A stretch of DNA of 64,000 nucleotides from Negativicutes bacterium (GCA_021372785.1 JAJFTT010000023.1:1-64000); one strand, 5' to 3'; positions 23,635-33,328 are shown, numbered from the stretch's first letter. Numbers and translations are program-made. The notes: generated from the sequence alone by a model not told the origin.

Positions 23635-25035
23635 TCACCTCACAGTATCGTTAATTTCTCTGGTTAGATTGCGTATCCATTTTGTGCCGTTGCTGCGCCG
23701 GTAAATCAGCAGCAGTTTGACCGGTTCGTCAATCTTGAGCAGCACATAGACCCAAACGACGGGAAGATGCCAGACTTGCGCGGCGAGGATGCCCAGGGGC
23801 AGTCCGAGCACCCACATGAAGGAGACGTCGGTCAGCAAGACAAAGCGCGTATCGCCGCCCGCCCGCAACGCCCCCAAGCTGATCGGCGAATAAATACATT
23901 GCAGTAAGGCAACGATCGCCACGATGAGCATGAATTGATTGGTCAGCAGCTTGGTGGAAGCGTCAATTTGATAAAACGCGATGATCGGATTCTTAAAGAG
24001 TAAGATCGAGCCGGCAGCCAGCAGTCCGAGCAGCAGAGAGAGCAGCTTCATCGTGTTCAGATAAGGTTGGATCTTTTCGGTTTGGTTGGCGCCCAGGGCT
24101 TTGCCGAAGATCACACTGGAGGCGCTGACCATGCCATACATGAATACCATGGCCATTTGCTGGACTGCGGAGGCAATGCTGTAGGCGGTAACGCCTTCTT
24201 TGCCCAGATGACCTAAGATCATGTTCTGCGCGGCAGAGCCGAGACCCCAGAGAAATTCGTTCAGGATGACCGGGCTGCAGTGCCGTAAAAAATCAGCGGT
24301 CAGCAGTGCGTCCTGCAGAAAGATATCTTTGATGCGGAAAGAGATTTGTTTCTCCCGGACCAGCAGGTAATAAAGCACCAATAAAAAAGCCAGGACACGG
24401 GCTGAAACATTGGCCCAGGCTGCGCCGACAACTCCCAACGGCGGAAAACCCAGCTTGCCGAAGATCAGCAGCCAATTCAAGGCAATGGTGGTAATAAAGG
24501 TAACGATGGTGACCCAGAAGCTCATCCAAACCTTTTCCACACTGCGCAGAATATAAAGGATGGTATTGGTCAGTCCAAAGAAGGGATAAGAAAAAGCGCT
24601 GATGCGCAGGTAGCGCACTCCTTCGGCAATCACATCCTGCTCTGAGGAGAACAGCCGCATGACCGGTTCCGGGAAAACTCCCACGAGGAAAGCAAAAACC
24701 AGAGAGGCAAAAAAAGCGAAGCGCAGCACGATTGCCACCACATGGCGGATGGCGGTCATCTCATTTTTGCCCCAATATTGTGCCGTCAGGACGGTTGCGC
24801 CGCTGGCTAAGCCGGTGGTGAGCAGCATAAAAATAAAATTCGGTTGGTTGCCCAAAGACACCGCGGCAATCTGCGTGCTGCCCAACTGGCCCAGCATCAG
24901 ACTGTTGATCAGACCGACTCCATTGGAGATGATGTTCTGCAGCGCAATGGGGAAGGTGATTGCCAGCAGAAGGCGGTAAAAATCGGAATTTCGTTCGAGC
25001 TTAACCAATTGATTCACCAACCGTTTCTTTTTCAA
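23635..25035 (-). CDS. MATE family efflux transporter
   Basis: The 466-residue protein has 12 membrane segments in two related halves, as in Na- or H-coupled MATE drug exporters. Blocks such as FPIALQNIISNGVGLINSLMLG and the second-half counterpart FLWGLGSAAQNMILGHLG support the assignment. It is followed directly by the AAA ATPase gene. A -10 (TATACT) is visible on the minus strand near 25050. It belongs to a different MATE subgroup from the three tandem genes on the other strand. Confidence 0.9.
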   Translation of the reverse strand: MKKKRLVNQLVKLERNSDFYRLLLAITFPIALQNIISNGVGLINSLMLGQLGSTQIAAVSLGNQPNFIFMLLTTGLASGATVLTAQYWGKNEMTAIRHVVAIVLRFAFFASLVFAFLVGVFPEPVMRLFSSEQDVIAEGVRYLRISAFSYPFFGLTNTILYILRSVEKVWMSFWVTIVTFITTIALNWLLIFGKLGFPPLGVVGAAWANVSARVLAFLLVLYYLLVREKQISFRIKDIFLQDALLTADFLRHCSPVILNEFLWGLGSAAQNMILGHLGKEGVTAYSIASAVQQMAMVFMYGMVSASSVIFGKALGANQTEKIQPYLNTMKLLSLLLGLLAAGSILLFKNPIIAFYQIDASTKLLTNQFMLIVAIVALLQCIYSPISLGALRAGGDTRFVLLTDVSFMWVLGLPLGILAAQVWHLPVVWVYVLLKIDEPVKLLLIYRRSNGTKWIRNLTREINDTVR

Positions 25036-25200
25036 TCTGATGACTATAGTATAGCATGAATCAATAGGGCTGGTAAATGAAAATAGTGCGGTTTTGCAAA
25101 TTCAGCTGAATTCAGATATTTTCTGCAACTCTCTTGCGCAGGGGAAAAGTGCATGTTATGCTATCAGCATGAAGAAATGCGCGGAGAGGGCGTTGATGAA

Positions 25201-26592
25201 ATGCGGAATCCTGTAAAAATCAGCCCGGAAAATAAAAAACTGTTTTCCCTGTTTTGGCCGATTCTGATTGAACAAGCCCTCACCATTCTGGTGGGTATGG
25301 TTTCCACCATTTTGGTTTCCAATGTTGGTGATTATGCCGTAGCCGGCGTGAATTTGGTCGATACAATCAATCAACTCATCATTATTTTGTTTAATTCTTT
25401 GGCGGTCGGCGCGTCTGTGATGACAGCGCAGCATATCGGAGCCGGCCGCAATCAGCAGGCCGGTCAAACGGCTGCGCAGTCGATTGTCCTGGTCGTGGGA
25501 GCCTCGGTTTTATTGGGCGTCGCCGCCTTTTGTTTTGCGGAACCGCTGCTCCATCTGCTTTACGGTTCGGCAGCGGGTAATGTTTTGCAAGTGGGTGTCA
25601 TTTACTTGCGCTTTTCCGCCGTCAGTTACATTTTTCTGGCCCTGTTCAGCGTTTCGGCCGGAGTTACGCGCGCTTCCGGCAATTCGCGTAAGCCGATGAT
25701 GGCTGCGCTGCTGTCCAACCTGGTCAATATCAGCATTGCGGTTGTTTTGATTTATATTTTCCATCTGGAAGTTTATGCGGTATCGATTGCCGTACTGGCT
25801 GCCCGCATGGTGAGCGGTTTATTTATGTATTTCTCCGTCAAAAAAGAAAAACACGGACCCTTGCTGCTGCCGGCTTTACGACTCAAGCTTGATTTTAACT
25901 TACTGCGCCCGGTGTTGAATATTGGCGTTCCCTCCGGCGTGGATAATTTGATTTTTCAGGGAGCCAAGGTTTTGATTTCGGTTTTCATTGCCGGCATGGG
26001 TACCGCCGCGCTGCAGGCCAACGCGATCTGCAATTCAGCGGGCGGCTATCTTTGGCTGACCGGCAATGCGATGCAGGTGGCTGCGGTCACCATGGTAGGA
26101 CAAGCATACGGCGCTAGATTATATCATACCGCTAAGCTTTGGATGCGCAGATTGAACCTCTATACAGCGGCAATCCAATTGCTGCTGCTGCCGCCTTATC
26201 TTCTGATTCTGAAAGGGCTCATCTCTTTTTACGGGGCATCTGCCGAAAGTGCGGCGCTGGCTTATCGGATTCTGATGATTTGCGCCATTGTGCAGCCGTT
26301 TATTTATGCCTGGGCCTTTGTTTTACCGCAATGTCTGCGTGCGACCGGGGATGCCCGCTATACGATGGTGGTTTCGATCATCAGCTTATTCGGTATGCGG
26401 CTGCTGGTGGGTTGGTTCCTGGGGATTTATCTGGGTTGGGGTGTGTTTGGGATTTGGATGGGTATGCTGGCCGACTGGCTGGGACGCGCCATCGGCTTCA
26501 CCTGGCGCTTTGAGAAGAATAAATGGCATGGCGGCAGACTGCCGCTTGACGAAGGACTTCCGCAAGGACAACCGGACAGCCTGCCGCGCTAG
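25201..26592 (+). CDS. MATE family efflux transporter, tandem copy 1
   Basis: The 463-residue protein has 12 predicted membrane segments. ATG 25201 is preferred over the in-frame ATG 25153 because GGAGAGGG lies ten bases upstream and the tandem paralogues align from here. The opening FWPILIEQALTILVGMVSTI and the block NVGDYAVAGVNLVDTINQL are shared with the two next genes. C-terminally it ends with GRAIGFTWRFEKNKWHGGRL, again conserved. Substrate unknown; drug or metabolite export is the family role. Confidence 0.9.
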   Translation: MRNPVKISPENKKLFSLFWPILIEQALTILVGMVSTILVSNVGDYAVAGVNLVDTINQLIIILFNSLAVGASVMTAQHIGAGRNQQAGQTAAQSIVLVVGASVLLGVAAFCFAEPLLHLLYGSAAGNVLQVGVIYLRFSAVSYIFLALFSVSAGVTRASGNSRKPMMAALLSNLVNISIAVVLIYIFHLEVYAVSIAVLAARMVSGLFMYFSVKKEKHGPLLLPALRLKLDFNLLRPVLNIGVPSGVDNLIFQGAKVLISVFIAGMGTAALQANAICNSAGGYLWLTGNAMQVAAVTMVGQAYGARLYHTAKLWMRRLNLYTAAIQLLLLPPYLLILKGLISFYGASAESAALAYRILMICAIVQPFIYAWAFVLPQCLRATGDARYTMVVSIISLFGMRLLVGWFLGIYLGWGVFGIWMGMLADWLGRAIGFTWRFEKNKWHGGRLPLDEGLPQGQPDSLPR

Positions 26593-26769
26593 ATTTTATC
26601 GGCCGCAAAGAAGGAACGGGAGCTGTTGTCAGAGAGGCCCTTTCTAGCGGATTTGCTTTCAGGCAGTGTTTTTTAAGCCGCAATCGGCAAAACAGATAGA
26701 AATCAGATAGAATTTGACAGAAAGCGAACAATTTCCCTGAACAAATTGGATTGCAGGAAAGAGGGGAAC

Positions 26770-26859
26770 ATGGTATTCTTAAAGTTATCTTTACGCTCTT
26801 CATTTTTTCCGGCAAAGCAAAGTCTGGCAAAGATTAGTTGCCGATCCCGGCCGGTCTGA
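26770..26859 (+). CDS. Possible 29-residue leader peptide before MATE copy 2
   Basis: ATG 26770 follows a good ribosome-binding site (AAAGAGGGG) and encodes MVFLKLSLRSSFFPAKQSLA and nine more residues, ending at TGA 26857. It ends 29 bases before the MATE start at 26889. A short, well-initiated frame directly before an efflux gene could be a translation-sensing leader. No clear terminator hairpin was found after it, so this remains weak. Confidence 0.3.
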   Translation: MVFLKLSLRSSFFPAKQSLAKISCRSRPV

Positions 26860-26888
26860 AGGGCGGGAGCGGCTACGGAGGCACTGAA

Positions 26889-28262
26889 ATGCAGATAAAG
26901 CAAAAGCTTGCGCCGGAAAACAGAAAATTCCTGCAGCTGTTTTGGCCTGTCTTGATCGAGCAGGGACTCACTATTTTGGTAGGTATTTTTTCTACGATTT
27001 TAGTCTCCAATGTGGGTGATTATGCGGTTGCCGGTGTGAACCTCGTAGATTCCATCAATAATATGATCATTATTTTTTTCAATGCCCTGGCATCCGGCGC
27101 TACGGTTGTGGTGGCGCAGCGCATCGGCGCCCGGCGCAATCAGGAAGCCGGCGAAACGGCGGCACAGGCTATCGTATTGGTGGTTGGCATCGCTGCGGTC
27201 GTGGGGCTGGCGGCCGGCTGCTTCGCCGGACCGATTTTACAGGGCTTGTATGGCAAATCGGCTGCCAATGTGCTGCAAATGGGTCGGATTTATTTGTATT
27301 TTTCCGGCGCCAGCTATCTGTTTCTCGGTTTGTCCAGTGTTTGCGCCGGTGTGACGCGGGCAGCCGGCAATTCAAAAACACCGATGATCGCCGCTTTGCT
27401 GGCGAATCTCATCAACATCTCTGTGGCAGTCATTCTGATTTATGGCTTCCATATGGGCATCTATGCGGTAGCCGTTGCCATGTTGGCTGCCCGAATCAGC
27501 GCGGCGGCGTTTATGTTGTGGGCGGTTCGGAGCAGAACAGAAGGATCTTTGGTTTTACCCAAGATTCGTCTGAAGTTGGATATGGCTTTGATCCGGCCGA
27601 TCCTGGATATCGGCATCCCTTCCGGCCTGGATTCTTTGATTTTTCAGGGAGCCAAAGTAGTCGTGGCGGTTTTGCTTTCCGGGATGGGTACGGCGGCGAT
27701 GCAGACCAATGCCATTGTCGGCTCGTTATCCAACTTTTTCTCTTTACCCGGCAACGCCTTTTCCATTGTTGGCGTGACGGTAGTCGGTCAGTCTTATGGC
27801 GCCGGTCTGTATCGGCAGACGAAAAAACTGATGGCGAAGCTGTGCCTCTATTCTTCCGCGGTGATGACCGCGCTGATTCCGCCTTTTTTACTCCTGTTGG
27901 ATCGCATGATCGCTTCCTATGGCCCTTCTCTGGAGAGCGCCGCTCAGGCAAAGCTGATTCTGACGATTTGTCTGCTTGTGAATCCACTGCTCTATCCCAC
28001 CGCTTTTGTGCTGCCGCAGTCGCTGCGGGCTGTTGGGGATGCGAAGAAGACAATGGTCATTTCGATCGTCAGCTTATTCGGTCTGCGGTTGTTTGGTTCC
28101 TGGTTTTTGGGTGTCAGACTGGGCTACGGTGTGCTCGGTCTCTGGCTTTCCATGTTTGCCGATTGGGGCGGCCGGACAATCGGCTTTGTCTATCGCTGGA
28201 AGCGCAACCGATGGCATCATGGCGAAGAACCGCTGGACGAAGGGGCTTTGCCTCCTTTTTAA
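26889..28262 (+). CDS. MATE family efflux transporter, tandem copy 2
   Basis: This 457-residue 12-segment transporter is closely related to its neighbours on both sides over the whole length (FWPVLIEQGLTILVGIFSTI; NVGDYAVAGVNLVDSINNM; IPSGLDSLIFQGAKVV). ATG 26889 has GGAGG eight bases upstream. The gene follows copy 1 by 296 bases and precedes copy 3 by 208, so each copy may have its own promoter. It probably arose by tandem duplication. Confidence 0.9.
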   Translation: MQIKQKLAPENRKFLQLFWPVLIEQGLTILVGIFSTILVSNVGDYAVAGVNLVDSINNMIIIFFNALASGATVVVAQRIGARRNQEAGETAAQAIVLVVGIAAVVGLAAGCFAGPILQGLYGKSAANVLQMGRIYLYFSGASYLFLGLSSVCAGVTRAAGNSKTPMIAALLANLINISVAVILIYGFHMGIYAVAVAMLAARISAAAFMLWAVRSRTEGSLVLPKIRLKLDMALIRPILDIGIPSGLDSLIFQGAKVVVAVLLSGMGTAAMQTNAIVGSLSNFFSLPGNAFSIVGVTVVGQSYGAGLYRQTKKLMAKLCLYSSAVMTALIPPFLLLLDRMIASYGPSLESAAQAKLILTICLLVNPLLYPTAFVLPQSLRAVGDAKKTMVISIVSLFGLRLFGSWFLGVRLGYGVLGLWLSMFADWGGRTIGFVYRWKRNRWHHGEEPLDEGALPPF

Positions 28263-28470
28263 GCGCTGCCAAGCTTCGCGAGGACCGGTTTTTTTCTGCG
28301 GGCGGCTTTTCTCTTAGGCCTGCGGCATCTTGCGGAAAAAGACGGTTCATCTTATGCTGACCGAAAAGATGCAAGTTTCCCTCGAATCCAGTTCATCTTT
28401 GCAGTTGCCGACAAGTTATTCATACGAAGGTATTTTTGTCAGCAAGCGATCATCCGGGAGGGGCCGTGGC

Positions 28471-29889
28471 ATGCGAAAGCAGAGAATTTTAGGAACCGAG
28501 AATAAACGATTTTTACAGTTGTTTTGGCCGATCCTGATCGAACAGGGTTTAACTATTTTGGTCGGTGTCATTTCCACCCTATTGGTTTCCAACGTCGGCG
28601 ATTATGCGGTTGCCGGCGTCAACTTGGTCGACACCATCAATAACATGATCATTATTTTTTTCAACGCTTTGGCTTCCGGTGCGACGGTTGTGGTTGCGCA
28701 GCATATCGGAGCCCGCCGGAATAAGGAAGCGGGAGAGACGGCAGCGCAGGCGATCGTCCTGGTCGTGGGCATAGCTGTGCTGGTAGGCGCTTTGACAACT
28801 TGCTTTGCCGGTCAAATCCTGCGCGGCCTTTATGGCCAATCGGCTGCCAATGTCTTGACAACCGGTGAAATCTATATGCGCTTTTCCGGTGTCAGCTATG
28901 CTTTCTTAGGGGTTTTCAGTGTTTGTGCCGGGGTGACCAGAGCCGCCGGCAATTCGAAAACGCCGATGATGGGAGCTTTGGTTTCCAATCTGATTAATGT
29001 GACGGTGGCAGCTGTCTTAATTTATGTCTTCCGTTTGGGTGTTTATGCCGTTGCGATTGCCATGCTGGCGGCACGGATCGGCGCGGCGGCCTTTATGTTT
29101 TCGATGGTGCGGCGCAAAACGGCCGACACGAGCTTGCAGCTGCCGAAGCTGCGCTTGAAACTGGATCGGGAGCTGCTGCGTCCGATCTTAAAAATCGGTA
29201 TTCCTTCCGGCGTGGATTCTTTGATTTTTCAGGGAGCCAAGGTATTGCTGGCTGTCTTTATGTCCGGCATGGGTACCGCGGCGCTGCAGGCCAATGCCAT
29301 CGTTACTTCTCTCAGCAGCTTTATCAATTTGCCGGGTAACGCCTTTTCCATTGTCAGTGTGACGGTGGTTGGTCAGTCTTACGGAGCGAAACTCTATCGT
29401 CAGGCAAAATCCCTGATGCGCAGGATGTGTCTTTATACGTCGGTAATGCAGGCTGCCATCGGTCTGCCGATGCTCTTATTTCTGGAACCGATGATCGCCG
29501 GCTATGGCCCTTCCGCTGAAAGCGCCGCGACAGCAAAACTCATACTCACCATCAGCGTGCTGATTCATCCCTTCCTCTATGCGACAGCGTTTGTGCTGCC
29601 GCAGTCGCTGCGCGCGGTAGGCGATGCCCGCCAGCCGATGATCATTTCGATTATCAGTCTGCTGACCTTGCGAATTTTTGGTTCCTGGCTGTTGGGCGTC
29701 AGGCTGGGTTACGGAGTCTTAGGGATCTGGTTATCGATGTTTGCCGATTGGGTTGGGCGTTCGGCCGGCTTCGTTTATCGCATGGAAAGGAATCTGTGGC
29801 ATCAGGGCAGGGAACCTGTCGATGAAGGAGAACTCGATACCCTGACCGGTAAACGCCTGACGGAAAATGGAATCATACCCCCAGATTAA
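28471..29889 (+). CDS. MATE family efflux transporter, tandem copy 3
   Basis: The 472-residue protein is the third tandem paralogue, nearest in sequence to copy 2 (NVGDYAVAGVNLVDTINNM; RAVGDARQPMIISIISLLTL). It differs mainly in a longer C-terminal tail after WHQGREPVDEGE. ATG 28471 follows GGGAGGGG; the frame is open further upstream to 28330, but that part does not match the paralogues. A large hairpin at 29919-29974 lies just downstream and may end the array. Confidence 0.9.
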   Translation: MRKQRILGTENKRFLQLFWPILIEQGLTILVGVISTLLVSNVGDYAVAGVNLVDTINNMIIIFFNALASGATVVVAQHIGARRNKEAGETAAQAIVLVVGIAVLVGALTTCFAGQILRGLYGQSAANVLTTGEIYMRFSGVSYAFLGVFSVCAGVTRAAGNSKTPMMGALVSNLINVTVAAVLIYVFRLGVYAVAIAMLAARIGAAAFMFSMVRRKTADTSLQLPKLRLKLDRELLRPILKIGIPSGVDSLIFQGAKVLLAVFMSGMGTAALQANAIVTSLSSFINLPGNAFSIVSVTVVGQSYGAKLYRQAKSLMRRMCLYTSVMQAAIGLPMLLFLEPMIAGYGPSAESAATAKLILTISVLIHPFLYATAFVLPQSLRAVGDARQPMIISIISLLTLRIFGSWLLGVRLGYGVLGIWLSMFADWVGRSAGFVYRMERNLWHQGREPVDEGELDTLTGKRLTENGIIPPD

Positions 29890-29918
29890 AAATCCCGCAT
29901 CTGTCCTGGATTTGAGAG

Positions 29919-29974
29919 GCTCCCCATCGGGCAGACACTCGAAATGAAATAATTCGAGACTGCGCGATGGGGAG
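29919..29974. repeat. Long nested hairpin after the MATE array
   Basis: GCTCCCCATCG (29919-29929) pairs with CGATGGGGAGC (29964-29974). Within it GCAG pairs with CTGC, and CTCGAA pairs with TTCGAG around a nine-base loop. There is no U-run behind it, so it is not a classic terminator. It may protect the mRNA end or be a remnant of a small mobile repeat. Confidence 0.55.
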
Positions 29975-30007
29975 CTATCAGACTGTACAAAACGAAAGTG
30001 GGTAAAG

Positions 30008-30136
30008 GTGTATCCTGATCAGAAAAAATTACGCGCTTGCGGCGGTAAAGAGAGCGAACTTTATCTGACTGTGTTTGGTCAGGAAGAAATCCCGGAACAG
30101 ATTTGGACTATTTTGTCAAACCCCCTGCGCTTTTGA
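30008..30136 (+). CDS. Possible 42-codon ORF, unassigned
   Basis: GTG 30008 opens a frame reading VYPDQKKLRACGGKESELYL and 22 further residues to TGA 30134. The frame is also open further upstream into the hairpin, so this may be the tail of a lost gene. The ribosome-binding site is weak. No family recognised. Confidence 0.2.
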   Translation: MYPDQKKLRACGGKESELYLTVFGQEEIPEQIWTILSNPLRF

Positions 30137-30144
30137 AGTAATTT

Positions 30145-31596
30145 TTATTGCTTCCTCATTGTTAAGTTATCTCTTGAAGTTCTGAGAATTTTAATACTTT
30201 CCTCTTCGGATAATATAAGATCGGTTCCCTCCAGCCAGAGCAGATAATCTTGGAAGGCGGCTGTTAAATTTGCCTCAGTAATATAGGACGCTCTCATTTC
30301 CTCATCGGGCAAATTATAGGCGGCAATGTTTAAGCCATCTCTGCCAAAGCTGGTTATCGAAATAGATTCAGAGATATCCGACATTGACGGAGTTAATAAT
30401 CTGGCACATATAGTACGCTTTTCAGCTTCTTCAATAAAATGGTTCAACAGGTATAAACGATCCTCTATCGAATAAGGAAGATCGTATTTGGGGATTGTAT
30501 TGACGACCACACCTGTTTGACAGAATTTGTTTAAACCATCCAGGGTAAAGTAGGTATGGAACTTTTCACGCCGGTTACGTATGAGATTGAATCGGACGGC
30601 AACATTTTCAACGACCTGGTCGCGATTGATCATGTCTTCCCGTATCCTTCGGCGGACAAAGGCTTCATCCATGACACAGGAAAAATTCGGGCTGTGTTCA
30701 TAAAAGCAAATTGAACCGTTGCTGCTTTGTAAAATATCGATGAAGTATTGGACGATGGAAATTGCGTTATCTTTCCGAGTGCTCAAGGGTAATGTGTTTT
30801 TTTGGATGCGGAAAAATTCATCGGTGTAATATTCTATTATTTTGGAGTTTTTGGTCAATAAAGCGGATTTAAAATCGTAGTTTAACTGTAAAAGGTACTC
30901 GGAAGTAATGATGAAAAAAGGCAAGGTTTGCATTTCATCTTCTTTGTGTTCTTTTGTTTCATAGAAGTAGTAAGGCTGATAATGTAAGTTATCCAGAAAA
31001 CAATAGGGTAAAATGCTTTTTAATAATTCGAGGTTTTCGTTTTGATTGATAAGACTGTTTTCGGAGTCGAAGCCAACTATGTGAAGCCAATCTACTTTTT
31101 CAGGCCCGTCGGCACAAGTGGTTGCTATGACCGGAATATCAATTAGTTCACAGGGGGGGACTTTCATTAATATTTTTGGATTCGAATGCGTGTATGCTTC
31201 TCTCTCAACCATTTCCTTAATGGCTAAACGAATCGATTGGGTTCCCCGCAAAATTTGCAATCTATCCTCGGAATGATGGAAAGAGAAGCTGACGGTGTTA
31301 TGGCTTAAACTTAATTGCATTAAGTCCGAAATAATTGCTTTTACTTTTTTGCGCCTTTCATAGATGTCCGGCCCATCGCAGCAAATTTGGTGTTTTTCCA
31401 GAAGCAGTTTTTTTTCTATAGGAGTAACGGGTAAATAACGCAAAAGCTTTTCTAAGAATGCTCTATTTGGGATGCGACTTCCTGAAGCAACTTTATGAAT
31501 GGTTGAACGGTCAACATCCGCCTGAAGAGCCAGGTTATAAATATTAATTTTCTTTGAAGTCAGGATTGCTTTAAAGTAATCGCTAAACTCAGACAT
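30145..31596 (-). CDS. Large XRE-type regulator (N-terminal helix-turn-helix, unknown C-terminal domain)
   Basis: ATG 31596 has AAGGAGGG upstream; the open frame extends further but without a better site. Residues 1 to about 65 form an XRE-like helix-turn-helix (LALQADVDRSTIHKVASGSR). The remaining 415 residues form one or two unknown domains with many isolated aromatic residues and no membrane segment. The gene is divergent from the four-gene membrane cluster starting at 31860. It is AT-richer than most of the window. A ligand-sensing repressor or activator of that cluster is the natural guess. Confidence 0.7.
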   Translation of the reverse strand: MSEFSDYFKAILTSKKINIYNLALQADVDRSTIHKVASGSRIPNRAFLEKLLRYLPVTPIEKKLLLEKHQICCDGPDIYERRKKVKAIISDLMQLSLSHNTVSFSFHHSEDRLQILRGTQSIRLAIKEMVEREAYTHSNPKILMKVPPCELIDIPVIATTCADGPEKVDWLHIVGFDSENSLINQNENLELLKSILPYCFLDNLHYQPYYFYETKEHKEDEMQTLPFFIITSEYLLQLNYDFKSALLTKNSKIIEYYTDEFFRIQKNTLPLSTRKDNAISIVQYFIDILQSSNGSICFYEHSPNFSCVMDEAFVRRRIREDMINRDQVVENVAVRFNLIRNRREKFHTYFTLDGLNKFCQTGVVVNTIPKYDLPYSIEDRLYLLNHFIEEAEKRTICARLLTPSMSDISESISITSFGRDGLNIAAYNLPDEEMRASYITEANLTAAFQDYLLWLEGTDLILSEEESIKILRTSRDNLTMRKQ

Positions 31597-31859
31597 GAGT
31601 CGCCCTCCTTGATTGATGTGGCAGCAAGAATTGTTTACACAAAAAACTATAGCATTAGTTTGCCACAAAAGCAAGAACATATTGATATTAATTATAATAG
31701 CAGTAAGATTCAATCAGGCTTTGTAACAATTCTATCTAACGGTGCCGATTTTGAAAGGGGGGTAATTTGAGCAGTGCCAATGAGCAAAACTTCCATCGTT
31801 CTAAATCAAATCCCAATGTTATTGACAATTCTAGATCAAATCAGATTGGAGGGATTCTA
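31597..31859. promoter_or_regulatory. Divergent control region of the regulator and membrane cluster
   Basis: This 263-bp AT-rich interval holds outward signals for both units. TATAAT at 31693-31698 is a -10 for the rightward operon. The AAGGAGGG site of the regulator lies at the left end. A second ribosome-binding site (AAAGGGGGG before TTG 31767) would extend the first membrane protein by 31 polar residues; GTG 31860 with GGAGGG (31848-31853) is preferred because the membrane segment then follows at once. Confidence 0.5.
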
Positions 31860-32645
31860 GTGACTTTTTCCTTTTCAGCTCAAGGAATCAATACCCTTTT
31901 TATTGTACTATTAATTGGATATTTGGGCGTCTTTTTTTACAATAAAGCGCGAAAAGGCGAATTACCAAAAATGAGGAGAATTGTTGGGCTCGACGTAATT
32001 GCAGAAGCCACAGGACGCGCCACAGAATTAGGCCGCCCCGTCCATTTTTCTCCGGGAATCGGAGGTATCACCAACGATGTTGCTCCTCAAACTATGGCTG
32101 CTCTGGCGTTGATGAGTTATGTGGCGAATTTAACGGCGAAATATGATACGGGTTTAGTCGTAACAATCCGTCAAGGTGTTGTTTTCCCACTTGCTGAAGA
32201 AACGGTACGTGTGAGTTATGTGAATGCCGGTAAGGCGGATGCATATAATCAAAATATGGTTCGATTCATATCCGATCAACAATTTGCTTATGCTGCCGGC
32301 GTCATGGGTATATTTGCCCGGGAAAAGATAGCGGCCAATATTATGATGGGTGCTTTCTGGGCAGAGTCACTGCTGCTTGCGGAAGCCGGCTCGCAAGTCG
32401 GGGCAATTCAGGTTGCCGGAACGGCTAACATGACAGAAATCCCCAATTTTGTTGTTGGCTGCGATTACACACTCATCGGAGAAGAATTATATGCCGGAGG
32501 AGCTTACTTATCTCAGGATCCAAATCGTTTGGGAAGTATCAGAGCCCAGGATATTATCAAATTGGCTGTGGTCATTTTGATTCCCATTGGTGTAATTTTG
32601 GCGACAGCTAATATAACCTTCCTTAAAACATTATTAACTTATTAA
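31860..32645 (+). CDS. Membrane protein with central soluble domain, DUF6754-like
   Basis: The 261-residue protein has one membrane helix at about 10-28 and another at about 235-255. Between them is a soluble domain that starts MRRIVGLDVIAEATGRATEL and contains GRPVHFSPGIGGITNDVAPQ, EETVRVSYVNAG and AYAAGVMGIFAREK. It resembles proteins annotated as DUF6754; this is recognition by pattern, not by search. No catalytic motif is evident. It opens a compact operon of four membrane proteins with gaps of 26, 12 and 18 bases. The tight spacing implies a joint complex. Confidence 0.7.
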   Translation: MTFSFSAQGINTLFIVLLIGYLGVFFYNKARKGELPKMRRIVGLDVIAEATGRATELGRPVHFSPGIGGITNDVAPQTMAALALMSYVANLTAKYDTGLVVTIRQGVVFPLAEETVRVSYVNAGKADAYNQNMVRFISDQQFAYAAGVMGIFAREKIAANIMMGAFWAESLLLAEAGSQVGAIQVAGTANMTEIPNFVVGCDYTLIGEELYAGGAYLSQDPNRLGSIRAQDIIKLAVVILIPIGVILATANITFLKTLLTY

Positions 32646-32671
32646 GCTTAAGTCGGGAATGGAGGGATACT

Positions 32672-33316
32672 GTGAAACGTCAAGTGCCTTTACTCATAAC
32701 TTTGTTGGTGGGTGTGATCGTATTCTTATCCGGCGTGATGACCTTGAAGATTGGTTTCTTTGATTTAAAAACCGTTTCATCAACCATGACCGGTTGGGGG
32801 ACGCTTGTTTCCGCCTTTGCGGCATTTATCGCGGCAATGAGTTTGGTTTTAGTTCATGTGAAAAGAATTCAGGCCGTGAAAAAGAATCCTATGGCAGTAA
32901 TCAATAGTTTGGCTTTGCTCATCAGCATGGGTCTGATGGCAGTATTGGGAATTGCCGGGCAGCTCACTCAAGGAAGACCTCTGCCCTTATTTGTTTTGAT
33001 TTTCAATAACGTGATTAATCCAGCCGGCGCCGCTATTTTTGCAATGTTGGGCTTCTTTATCACGTCGGCTTCCTATCGGGCATTTCGCGCAAGAAGTTTG
33101 GAAGCTACAATATTATTGGTGTCTGCGCTTTTGATCATGTTAGGGCGCATTCCTGTTGGCGAACAATTATGGTCCCAATTCCCGGCACTGGCCGATTGGT
33201 TATCAAACGTACCCAATGCAGCGGCTCAACGCGGAATCTTGATTGGGGCCGCCGTCGGAGCAATTGCAACCAGCGTTCGAACCATTCTTGGTTTCGAACG
33301 TGGTCACTTAAATTAG
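32672..33316 (+). CDS. Polytopic membrane protein, unknown function (cluster gene 2)
   Basis: GTG 32672 follows GGAGGG. The 214-residue product has about six membrane segments, joined by short loops with a positive cluster HVKRIQAVKKNP near residue 67 and a loop ending in VPNAAAQRGILIGAAVGAIA. No known transporter motif is present. It always seems to need its neighbours, judging by the tight operon, and could be a channel or scaffold subunit. Confidence 0.7.
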   Translation: MKRQVPLLITLLVGVIVFLSGVMTLKIGFFDLKTVSSTMTGWGTLVSAFAAFIAAMSLVLVHVKRIQAVKKNPMAVINSLALLISMGLMAVLGIAGQLTQGRPLPLFVLIFNNVINPAGAAIFAMLGFFITSASYRAFRARSLEATILLVSALLIMLGRIPVGEQLWSQFPALADWLSNVPNAAAQRGILIGAAVGAIATSVRTILGFERGHLN

Positions 33317-33328
33317 GAGGGTGAGCGG

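Noticed and set aside
27341-28360. 339-codon frame overlapping MATE copy 2 in another frame
   Set aside because: It is a by-product of GC-biased codons in the MATE gene and has no membrane or domain pattern.
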